Shown: in pieces, positions 17,075-24,647 of the stretch
Layout: each line of letters begins with the position of its first letter
Position numbering within the stretch: the first letter of the stretch is position 1
Origin: Streptomyces sp. NBC_01232
Lineage (GTDB): Bacteria > Actinomycetota > Actinomycetes > Streptomycetales > Streptomycetaceae
Direction: 5' to 3'
DNA length: 64,000 nt
Assembly: GCF_035989885.1 (NCBI RefSeq)
Contig: NZ_CP108518.1
Span: forward strand, 4,575,501 to 4,639,500
Made by a program: the position numbers and the translations under genes
Notes under the pieces: generated by a model
Database searches by the model: none
The model's input: only the letters and a program-made list of their open reading frames with translations
Told to the model about the DNA's origin: nothing

Positions 17075-17797
17075 ATGATGCGCGGTACACGGGACGAGGC
17101 CGGAACCACGGTGGGATCCCGCGAGGGCGGCGGCCCGGCCGTCACGACCGACGGCCTGCCGGACTGGCTCGATCCCGTCGTCCGGGCCGCCCGGTCCGTT
17201 CAGCCGGGCCAGCTGAGCCGCTTCCTGCCGCCCGAGGACGGCCGGGGGCGGCAGTCCGCCGTGCTCGTCCTCTTCGGGGAGGGCGCCCGCGGCCCCGAGC
17301 TGCTGCTCATGGAGCGCGCCGGCACCCTCCGCTCGCATGCGGGCCAGCCGTCCTTCCCCGGCGGTGCGCTGGATCCGGAGGACGGCGATCCGCACACCAC
17401 CGGCCCGCTGCGCGCCGCGCTGCGCGAGGCCGAGGAAGAAACCGGACTTGATCCTTCCGGTGTTCAGCTCTTCGGTGTGCTGCCCCGCCTCTACATTCCC
17501 GTCAGCGAGTTCGTGGTCACCCCGGTCCTCGGCTGGTGGCGTGCCCCCAGCCCGGTGGGCGCCGTGGACCCGGCCGAGACGGCCCGGGTCTTCACGGTGC
17601 CCGTGGCCGATCTCACGGATCCCGAACACCGGGTCATGACCGTTCACCCGAGCGGTCACCTGGGTCCGGGTTTCACCGTCGAATCGGCTCTGGTCTGGGG
17701 TTTCACCGCCGGAGTGATCGACCGGATCCTGCACTTCGCGGGCTGGGAGCGTCCCTGGGACCGCTCGCGGCAGGTCCCGCTCGACTGGCGCGCATGA
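17075..17797 (+). CDS. NUDIX hydrolase, CoA pyrophosphatase type
   Basis: A 240-residue protein with the UPF0035 signature of coenzyme A diphosphatases (LMERAGTLRSHAGQPSFPGG) joined to a Nudix box (GGALDPED...AALREAEEETGL). It should split CoA or its derivatives into phosphopantetheine and 3',5'-ADP. The N-terminal 50 residues are poorly conserved. Start ATG 17075 (adjacent ATG at 17078) has AGGGG about 6 nt upstream; an upstream GTG at 17027 is less likely. It is followed after 4 nt by the MarP gene. Confidence 0.9.
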   Translation: MMRGTRDEAGTTVGSREGGGPAVTTDGLPDWLDPVVRAARSVQPGQLSRFLPPEDGRGRQSAVLVLFGEGARGPELLLMERAGTLRSHAGQPSFPGGALDPEDGDPHTTGPLRAALREAEEETGLDPSGVQLFGVLPRLYIPVSEFVVTPVLGWWRAPSPVGAVDPAETARVFTVPVADLTDPEHRVMTVHPSGHLGPGFTVESALVWGFTAGVIDRILHFAGWERPWDRSRQVPLDWRA

Positions 17798-17801
17798 GAC
17801 G

Positions 17802-19013
17802 GTGGCCCACGTGAACGTGCTGGACATCCTGTTGCTGCTCGCCGCCGTGTGGTTCGCGATCGTCGGCTATCGCCAGGGGTTCGTCGTCGGCATCCTGTCG
17901 GTGATCGGCTTCCTCGGCGGTGGCCTCGTCGCCGTGTCCCTGCTCCCGCTGATCTGGGACCGGGTGACGGACAACGGCACCCAGGTGTCCACCACCGTCG
18001 TCGTCATCGCCGTCGTCGCGATCATCATCTGCGCCTCGATCGGCCAGGCCCTGACCACCCATCTCGGGAGCAAACTCCGCCGCCAGATCACCTGGTCACC
18101 CGCACGCGCGCTCGACGCGACGGGCGGGGCCCTGGTCAACGTGGTCGCGATGCTGCTGGTGGCCTGGCTGATCGGTTCCGCGCTCGCCGGGACCTCGCTC
18201 CCCACGCTGGGCAAGGAGGTCCGCAACTCCAAGGTCCTCCTCGGCGTGTCGCGCGTGCTGCCCGACCAGGCGAACACCTGGTTCTCCGACTTCAGCTCCA
18301 CGCTCGCGCGCAACGGCTTCCCGCAGGTGTTCAGCCCGTTCTCCAACGAGCCCATCACCGAGGTCAAGGCGCCCGACCCCGCGCTCGCCAGCAGCCCCGT
18401 CGCCGACCAGGCGAAGCGCTCGATCGTGAAGGTCGTCGGCACCGCACCCAGCTGCAGCAAGGTGCTGGAGGGCACGGGCTTCGTCTTCGCGCCCGGCAAG
18501 GTGATGACCAATGCGCACGTCGTCGGCGGCGTCGGCGAGCCCACCGTGCAGGTCGGCGGCGAGGGCAAGCTGTACGACGCCAAGGTCGTGCTCTACGACT
18601 GGGCGCGCGACATCGCCGTCCTGGACGTGCCCAAGCTGAAGGCCCCGGCGCTGGAGTTCTCCGAGAAGGACGCGACGAGCGGCAGCGACGCGATCGTCGC
18701 CGGCTTCCCGGAGAACGGCGCGTACGACGTCCGCTCCGCCCGCGTCCGCGGCCGGATCAACGCCAACGGACCGGACATCTATCACCGCGGGACCGTCCGG
18801 CGGGACGTCTACTCGCTGTTCGCGACCGTTCGCCAGGGCAACTCCGGCGGACCGCTGCTGACGCCCGACGGCAAGGTGTACGGAGTCGTCTTCGCGAAGT
18901 CCCTGGACGACCCCAACACCGGTTACGTGCTGACGGTGGACGAGATCCGCGACGACATCCGGATCGGCAAGGACGCCGTACGCCGGGTCGACAGCCAGGG
19001 CTGCGCCCTCTGA
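17802..19013 (+). CDS. MarP family membrane serine protease
   Basis: A 403-residue protein with an N-terminal CvpA-like domain of four membrane helices (residues 1-125) and a periplasmic-side trypsin-like domain (about 200-400). The catalytic triad is seen as His in MTNAHVVGG, Asp in ARDIAVLDV and Ser in RQGNSGGPLL. Two cysteines (in APSCSKV and SQGCAL) match the regulatory disulphide of mycobacterial MarP, which protects against acid and oxidative stress. Starts GTG 17802 or GTG 17811 are both possible, nine bases apart. It sits directly behind the NUDIX gene and is probably cotranscribed. Confidence 0.9.
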   Translation: MAHVNVLDILLLLAAVWFAIVGYRQGFVVGILSVIGFLGGGLVAVSLLPLIWDRVTDNGTQVSTTVVVIAVVAIIICASIGQALTTHLGSKLRRQITWSPARALDATGGALVNVVAMLLVAWLIGSALAGTSLPTLGKEVRNSKVLLGVSRVLPDQANTWFSDFSSTLARNGFPQVFSPFSNEPITEVKAPDPALASSPVADQAKRSIVKVVGTAPSCSKVLEGTGFVFAPGKVMTNAHVVGGVGEPTVQVGGEGKLYDAKVVLYDWARDIAVLDVPKLKAPALEFSEKDATSGSDAIVAGFPENGAYDVRSARVRGRINANGPDIYHRGTVRRDVYSLFATVRQGNSGGPLLTPDGKVYGVVFAKSLDDPNTGYVLTVDEIRDDIRIGKDAVRRVDSQGCAL

Positions 19014-19350
19014 TACGACCCGGTACGACGCCCCGCCCCCGCAGGGTCCCTACGTCCGTGGATGACGCAGGCGCGCGGAGACCCAGCGGGCCCGGCGTCG
19101 CAGGATGAGCGGAATCCCGAGGCGGGGGTCGTGGCCGTGCCGGCCGGCCCTCTCGTGGGTGCCCGGCGTCGCTGCCGAGCGTCGTTCGTGCGCGGTGTCA
19201 CCGTAGTCGTGCGTCCAGCTCATACTCCGAGCTCTGCCCGTGCCCCAAGGTCCGTAACCCCGTCACGGGCGGCCAATTGGCCTATGCGCGAGGCAATTGA
19301 ATGCTCGTAGGACAAGCGTATGAGTGAACTGCCGTCCGCCCAGGGGTCGG
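19014..19350. other. intergenic region between convergent genes, nothing recognised
   Basis: About 335 nt between the MarP and alpha/beta hydrolase stops. It is slightly less GC-rich near 19215-19320. No frame here has a ribosome binding site, and I found no convincing terminator hairpin. Confidence 0.4.
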
Positions 19351-20310
19351 TCAGCGGTCCGGCTCGGGGTCCTTCAGCCAGTTCACCAGCTCCGACGAGA
19401 AGGCGACCGGGTCCTCCTCGTGCGGGAAGTGCCCGAGCCCGTCGAACAGCCGCCACCGGTACGGGGCTTCGACGTACTCCCCGGAACCGGCCGCGCTCCG
19501 CGTCCGCATCACCGGGTCGAGCGATCCGTGCAGATGCAGCGTCGGCACCCGCACCGGCCGCTTCATCCGCCGGTTGAACTGGATCCCGTCGGGACGGGCC
19601 ATCGACCGCATCATCCAGCGGTACGGCTCGACCGAACAGTGCGCGGTGGACGGGATGCACATGGCCCGCTGGTACACGGCCAGGTCCTCGTCCTCCGGCA
19701 GCCGCGGCCCGGACCAGTCCCGGATCAGCTCACCCACGAGGGCCCCGCCGTCGGCGACGAGCTGACGCTCGGGAACGAACGGCCGCTGGAAGCCCCAGAT
19801 GTGCGAACTCGCCCGTGTCTGCCCGAAGTCCGAGAGCATCGCCGAGCGCCAGCGGCGCGGGTGCGGCATGGAGGAGACGACGAGGCGGCGCACCAGCTTG
19901 GGCCGCATCACGGCCGCCGTCCAGGCGAGGTAGCCGCCCAGGTCGTGCCCGACGAGGGCGGCGTCCGGCTCGCCGAGGGACCGTACGACCCCGGTGATGT
20001 CGAGGGCCAGGTTGGCGGGGTCGTAGCCGCGCGGGGTGCGGTCGCTGCCGCCCACACCGCGCAGGTCCATCGCGACCGCCCGGTACCCGGCGTCGGCGAG
20101 CGCGGTCATCTGGTGCCGCCAGGTCCACCAGAACTGCGGGAAGCCGTGGAGCAGCAGCACCAGCGGTCCGTCACCCAGCTCGGCGACGTGGAAGCGGGCG
20201 CCGTTGGCAGCGACGTCCCGGTGCGTCACCGTCCGCCCGCCGGGAAGGTCGAGCCGTACCGCCGTGGCAGCTGTGGGAGGAACGCTGGGGTCCGGCGTGG
20301 GCGCTGTCAT
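19351..20310 (-). CDS. alpha/beta hydrolase, epoxide hydrolase-like
   Basis: A 319-residue alpha/beta hydrolase. The oxyanion segment HGFPQFWWTWRHQM and the nucleophile elbow VGHDLGGYLAW, with Asp rather than Ser as nucleophile, point to the epoxide hydrolase / haloalkane dehalogenase group. The acid and His appear in GSLDPVMR and DGLGHFPHEEDP. No signal peptide. The start ATG overlaps the stop of the holin-like gene by 4 nt, so the two are coupled. The true substrate is unknown. Confidence 0.88.
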   Translation of the reverse strand: MTAPTPDPSVPPTAATAVRLDLPGGRTVTHRDVAANGARFHVAELGDGPLVLLLHGFPQFWWTWRHQMTALADAGYRAVAMDLRGVGGSDRTPRGYDPANLALDITGVVRSLGEPDAALVGHDLGGYLAWTAAVMRPKLVRRLVVSSMPHPRRWRSAMLSDFGQTRASSHIWGFQRPFVPERQLVADGGALVGELIRDWSGPRLPEDEDLAVYQRAMCIPSTAHCSVEPYRWMMRSMARPDGIQFNRRMKRPVRVPTLHLHGSLDPVMRTRSAAGSGEYVEAPYRWRLFDGLGHFPHEEDPVAFSSELVNWLKDPEPDR

Positions 20311-20765
20311 GAGGACGAGCGTGCCACACCCACAGCCTTGTCACTCACCGGCCGCGGGTGCGGCTTGACGGTCTGGACCAGCGCGGCGGTCTGCTTGACG
20401 GAGGCGATGGACTTCTCCGGCGGCTTGACCTTCTTGAACTTGCGTACGCCGATGAGTACGAGCACGCCCGCGATCAGCAGGAACGCGCCGCCGACGATGA
20501 GGAAGGACCACGCGAGCCCGAGCCCGAGGTTGTGGATCCCGTACGCCGCGGCGAAGGTCAGCACCGGGACGGAGAAGAGCGCGAGCACTCCGGCGGCCAC
20601 CATCGAGGCGGACCCGCTGCCCACGCGCTTGACGTCCTCGCGGATCTCCGCCTTGGCGAGGGCGATCTCGTCGTGCACCAGCGCGGACATCTCGGCGGTG
20701 GCCGAGGCGACCAGTTGGCCGAGTGTGCGCTCGGCTCCCTGCGCCTCTTGGTCCACTGCGCTCAT
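20307..20765 (-). CDS. phage holin family / DUF1469 membrane protein
   Basis: A 152-residue protein with an amphipathic N-terminal region (QEAQGAERTLGQLVASATAE) and two adjacent membrane helices (about residues 55-110) flanked by basic residues. This matches the actinobacterial holin-superfamily III / DUF1469 group. Despite the name there are no phage genes nearby; these proteins are usual chromosomal membrane proteins of unknown role. GGGAGAGAG lies just before the ATG at 20765. Confidence 0.85.
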   Translation of the reverse strand: MSAVDQEAQGAERTLGQLVASATAEMSALVHDEIALAKAEIREDVKRVGSGSASMVAAGVLALFSVPVLTFAAAYGIHNLGLGLAWSFLIVGGAFLLIAGVLVLIGVRKFKKVKPPEKSIASVKQTAALVQTVKPHPRPVSDKAVGVARSSS

Positions 20766-20825
20766 CGCTCTCTCCCTCTGTCGTCTGCTGCCGGGCGGCG
20801 CGGCTGTCCTGCGTCGTCAGTCAGA

Positions 20826-22259
20826 TCATGCCGGACGGTCGCCCTCGGCGGTGGACCCGGCTGCCGTTTGGAGCGCGGCGGCGGCCGCGTCCTCGGCCCT
20901 GCGGCGGTGTTCCGCGGCCCTGTCCTCGTAGATCCTGGCCATCCGCAAGTGGTACGCGGGGTTGTCCTCCTCGTAGATGTCCGGGATGCCGTCGTGGTCC
21001 TCGTCGCGCTCCTCGGCGTCGGTGAGCGCCCGGTACCTGCGGTTGCGGAGCTTGAGCATCACGCACGCGATCACGGCGGCGATCAGGGATCCGATCAGGA
21101 CGGCGGCCTTGACCTCGTCGGTGAGCACCGGGTCGTCGGCGAAGGCGAGTTCGCCGATGAGGAGGGAGACGGTGAAGCCGATGCCGGCGAGCGCGGCCAC
21201 CGCGAGTACGTCGGGCCAGGCCAGGTCCTCGTTCAGCTCGGCCTTGGTGAAGCGGGCGGCCAGCCAGGTGCCGCCGAAGATGCCGACGGTCTTGCCGATG
21301 ACGAGGCCGAGTACGACGCCGAGGGTCTCGGGCCGGGTGAAGACCTGGGCGATGGCGTGGTCGGAGAGGGAGACACCGGCGGAGAAGAGGGCGAAGAGGG
21401 GCACGGCGAGCCCGGCCGACAGGGGCCGGACCAAGTGCTCGATGTGCTCACCGGGGGACTGCTGCTCACCCTCGCGGCGGGTGCAGCGGAGCATCAGGCC
21501 CATGGCGACGCCGGCGATGGTGGCGTGGACTCCGCTGTTGTACATCAGGCCCCAGATGACCAGGGCGAGCGGGACGTAGACGTACCAGCCGTGGACGCCG
21601 CGGTGGAGCAGGAACCAGAAGAGGGCCAGGCCCACGAACGCGCCGCCGAGCGCGAGGAAGTCGATGTCGCTGGTGAAGAACACCGCGATGATCAGGATGG
21701 CGAAGAGGTCGTCGACGACCGCGAGGGTCAGCAGGAAGGCGCGCAGGGCCGACGGCAGTGAGGTGCCGATGACGGCGAGGACGGCGAGCGCGAAGGCGAT
21801 GTCGGTGGCGGTGGGGACGGCCCAGCCGTCCGTGGAGCCGTCGCCCACGGTGTTGACGATGACGTAGACCACCGCGGGTACGGCCATACCGCACAGGGCG
21901 GCGATCACCGGGAGCGCGGCCGCCCTTGCGTTGCGCAGATCGCCCGCGACGAGCTCGCGCTTGAGCTCGATCCCGGCGACGAAGAAGAAGACGGCGAGGA
22001 GTCCGTCGGCGGCCCAGTGCTGGAGCGAGAGGTCCAGGCCGAGGGAGGCGGGGCCGATGTGGAAGGACCGGATGTCGGCGTAGCTGTCGGATACGGCGGG
22101 GATGTTCGCCCACAGGAGGGCGGCGATCGCGGCCACGAGCAGCAGGACTCCGCCGACGGTCTCGGTGCGCAGGGCATCGGCGACGAAGCGGCGCTCGGGC
22201 AGGGTGAGCCGGCCGAGCAGCTTGCCGCTCTTGTGGTCGGTGGGGCTGGGCGCGGCCAC
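20826..22259 (-). CDS. nhaA: Na+/H+ antiporter NhaA
   Basis: A 477-residue electrogenic Na+/H+ antiporter with about twelve membrane helices between residues 35 and 410. The ion-binding Asp pair is present in AVVDDLFAI, with the conserved PTATDIAFAL loop and a Lys-rich helix. The C-terminal cytoplasmic tail has a DEDHDGIPDIYEED segment resembling an isolated calcium-binding D-x-D-x-D-G loop, followed by an Ala/Arg helix; this extension is not part of E. coli NhaA. The GTG at 22259 is chosen because GGAGG lies 8 nt upstream. It shares a 60-nt gap with the holin-like gene downstream, so cotranscription is likely. Confidence 0.93.
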   Translation of the reverse strand: MAAPSPTDHKSGKLLGRLTLPERRFVADALRTETVGGVLLLVAAIAALLWANIPAVSDSYADIRSFHIGPASLGLDLSLQHWAADGLLAVFFFVAGIELKRELVAGDLRNARAAALPVIAALCGMAVPAVVYVIVNTVGDGSTDGWAVPTATDIAFALAVLAVIGTSLPSALRAFLLTLAVVDDLFAILIIAVFFTSDIDFLALGGAFVGLALFWFLLHRGVHGWYVYVPLALVIWGLMYNSGVHATIAGVAMGLMLRCTRREGEQQSPGEHIEHLVRPLSAGLAVPLFALFSAGVSLSDHAIAQVFTRPETLGVVLGLVIGKTVGIFGGTWLAARFTKAELNEDLAWPDVLAVAALAGIGFTVSLLIGELAFADDPVLTDEVKAAVLIGSLIAAVIACVMLKLRNRRYRALTDAEERDEDHDGIPDIYEEDNPAYHLRMARIYEDRAAEHRRRAEDAAAAALQTAAGSTAEGDRPA

Positions 22260-22404
22260 GAGGGACACCTCCGGGGTCGGTTGGACGGCATGACGAAGCT
22301 CATTGCCGACCAGACTTCCCGGCGCACCCTGTGGTCTTTCTTTACGCTTTGAATACCTTACAGGGCGCACACGAGGACGTATCCGGCGATCATCACTTTA
22401 AGTG

Positions 22405-22445
22405 CGAAAGGGTCACCCGGCGCAGCGCGCCGGGTGACCCTTTCG
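22405..22445 (-). terminator. terminator of acsA
   Basis: 19-nt perfect arms (22405-22423 and 22427-22445) around AGC, located 44 nt past the acsA stop. Upstream of it lies the nhaA start. Confidence 0.85.
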
Positions 22446-22489
22446 GTGTGTCCGTGAACCGTGTCCCTGCCTGTGTTCGTGCCGGTGTC

Positions 22490-24445
22490 TCAGTCCTCGC
22501 TGCCGGCGGCGGGGAGCTTGCTCTGGATCAGGTCCATGACGGAGGAGTCGGCGAGCGTGGTGACGTCACCGACCGCGCGGTTCTCGGCCACGTCGCGCAG
22601 CAGACGGCGCATGATCTTGCCCGAGCGGGTCTTCGGCAGTTCCTGGACGGGCAGGATCCGCTTCGGCTTGGCGATCGGGCCGAGCGTGTTGCCCACGTGG
22701 TTGCGCAGGTCCGCGACCAGGTTCTCGGTCTCGGAGGCGCTGCCGCGCAGGATCACGAAGGCGACGATGGCCTGGCCGGTGGTCTCGTCGTTCGCGCCGA
22801 CCACGGCCGCCTCGGCGACCGACGGGTGCGAGACGAGCGCCGACTCGACCTCGGTGGTCGAGATGTTGTGTCCGGAGACCAGCATGACGTCGTCCACCCG
22901 GCCGAGCAGCCAGATGTCGCCGGCGTCGTCCTTCTTGGCGCCGTCGCCCGCGAAGTACTTGCCCTCGAAGCGCGACCAGTAGGTGTCGATGAACCGCTGG
23001 TCGTCACCCCAGATGGTGCGCAGCATCGACGGCCACGGCTCGGTGAGGACCAGGTAGCCGCCCCCGCCGTTGGGCACCTCGTGCGCCTCGTCGTCCACGA
23101 CGGTGGCGGAGATTCCCGGCAGGGCGCGCTGCGCGGAGCCCGGCTTCGTGGAGGTGACGCCCGGCAGCGGGGAGATCATCATCGCGCCGGTCTCGGTCTG
23201 CCACCAGGTGTCCACGATCGGGCAGCGGTCGCCGCCGATGTGCTTGCGGTACCAGATCCAGGCCTCGGGGTTGATCGGCTCGCCGACCGATCCCAGCACG
23301 CGCAGGCTCGACAGGTCGAACTTCGCGGGGATGTCGTCGCCCCACTTCATGAACGTACGGATCGCCGTGGGCGCGGTGTAGAGGATGGTGACGCCGTACT
23401 TCTGGACGACCTCCCAGAACCGGCCCTGGTGCGGCGTGTCGGGGGTGCCCTCGTACATCACCTGGGTGGCGCCGTTCGCGAGCGGCCCGTAGACGATGTA
23501 GGAGTGCCCGGTGACCCAGCCGATGTCGGCGGTGCACCAGTAGACGTCGGTCTCCGGCTTCAGGTCGAAGACCGCGTGGTGGGTGTACGCGGCCTGCGTG
23601 AGGTAGCCGCCGGAGGTGTGCAGGATGCCCTTGGGCTTACCCGTGGTCCCCGAGGTGTAGAGGATGAAGAGCGGGTGCTCGGCATCGAACGGCTGCGGGG
23701 TGTGCTCGGCGGACTGCCGGCCGACCACATCGTGCCACCAGACGTCGCGGCCCTCGGTGAAGGCGGTGTCCTGGTTGGTGCGGCGCACGACGAGCACGTG
23801 CTCGACCTGCGGACACCTGGCGACGGCGTCGTCGATGGCGGGCTTCAGGGCGGTGGGCTTGCCGCGGCGGTAGCCGCCGTCGGCGGTGATCACCAGCTTG
23901 GCGTCGGCGTCCTGGATGCGGGAGGCGACGGCGTCGGCGGAGAAGCCGCCGAAGACCACGGAGTGCGCGGCGCCGACGCGGGCGCACGCGAGCATCGCGA
24001 CGACCGCCTCGGGGATCATCGGAAGGTAGACGGCGACCCGGTCGCCGGCCTCGACACCCAGCTCTGTCAGGGCGTTGGCGGCCCTGGAGACCTCGTCCTT
24101 GAGCTCGGCGTAGGTGATCGCGCGGCTGTCGCCGGGCTCGCCCTCGAAGTGGATGGCGACGCGGTCGCCGTTGCCGGCCTCGACGTGGCGGTCCACGCAG
24201 TTGTACGCGACGTTGAGCTTGCCGTCCGCGAACCACTTCGCGAAGGGCGGGTTCGTCCAGTCGAGCGTCTCGGTCGGCTCGGTGGCCCAGGTCAGCCGCC
24301 GCGCCTGCTCGGCCCAGAAGCCCAGCCGGTCCGCGTCGGCCTGTGCGTACGCAGCCTCGGTCACATTGGCGGCGGCGGCCAGATCGGCGGGCGGTGCGAA
24401 CCGCCGCTCCTCCTTGAGCAGATTGGCCAGACTCTCATTGCTCAC
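22490..24445 (-). CDS. acsA: acetyl-CoA synthetase (AMP-forming)
   Basis: A 651-residue acetate-CoA ligase, exactly the usual length. It converts acetate, ATP and CoA to acetyl-CoA, AMP and PPi. Adenylate-forming motifs are present: YTSGTTGKPKGI, the WWQTETG substrate pocket (with the Trp that restricts substrate to acetate), and the C-terminal PKTRSGKIMRR carrying the catalytic Lys that is the usual site of regulatory acetylation. GTG 24445 is preferred over the ATG at 24487, because AAGGGAG lies 5 nt before it and it yields the family length. Confidence 0.96.
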   Translation of the reverse strand: MSNESLANLLKEERRFAPPADLAAAANVTEAAYAQADADRLGFWAEQARRLTWATEPTETLDWTNPPFAKWFADGKLNVAYNCVDRHVEAGNGDRVAIHFEGEPGDSRAITYAELKDEVSRAANALTELGVEAGDRVAVYLPMIPEAVVAMLACARVGAAHSVVFGGFSADAVASRIQDADAKLVITADGGYRRGKPTALKPAIDDAVARCPQVEHVLVVRRTNQDTAFTEGRDVWWHDVVGRQSAEHTPQPFDAEHPLFILYTSGTTGKPKGILHTSGGYLTQAAYTHHAVFDLKPETDVYWCTADIGWVTGHSYIVYGPLANGATQVMYEGTPDTPHQGRFWEVVQKYGVTILYTAPTAIRTFMKWGDDIPAKFDLSSLRVLGSVGEPINPEAWIWYRKHIGGDRCPIVDTWWQTETGAMMISPLPGVTSTKPGSAQRALPGISATVVDDEAHEVPNGGGGYLVLTEPWPSMLRTIWGDDQRFIDTYWSRFEGKYFAGDGAKKDDAGDIWLLGRVDDVMLVSGHNISTTEVESALVSHPSVAEAAVVGANDETTGQAIVAFVILRGSASETENLVADLRNHVGNTLGPIAKPKRILPVQELPKTRSGKIMRRLLRDVAENRAVGDVTTLADSSVMDLIQSKLPAAGSED

Positions 24446-24580
24446 GACATCTCCCTTTCCCAGGGTGTCCGTTGTGTCCCCGGGCATAGCTCATCAGTCA
24501 GCGGCCCAGGTGACAAGGGGTAGCCGAGAATTGGTTTAGACCTATATCACGACTCGGTCCGCGCGAGAACGGAGTGCGAA

Positions 24581-24616
24581 TGGCCCCTCCCCGCTGCAGG
24601 GAGCGGGGAGGGGCCA
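24581..24616 (-). terminator. terminator of the SulP-carbonic anhydrase gene
   Basis: 15-nt perfect arms (TGGCCCCTCCCCGCT / AGCGGGGAGGGGCCA) with a 6-nt loop, about 30 nt past the stop at 24648. Confidence 0.85.
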
Positions 24617-24647
24617 AACGATTGCACGAATACGGGAGGGTATCGGT

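Noticed and set aside
20307..20765. Holin-like gene as part of a prophage
   Set aside because: No lysin, integrase or structural genes nearby, and this family is chromosomal in actinobacteria.
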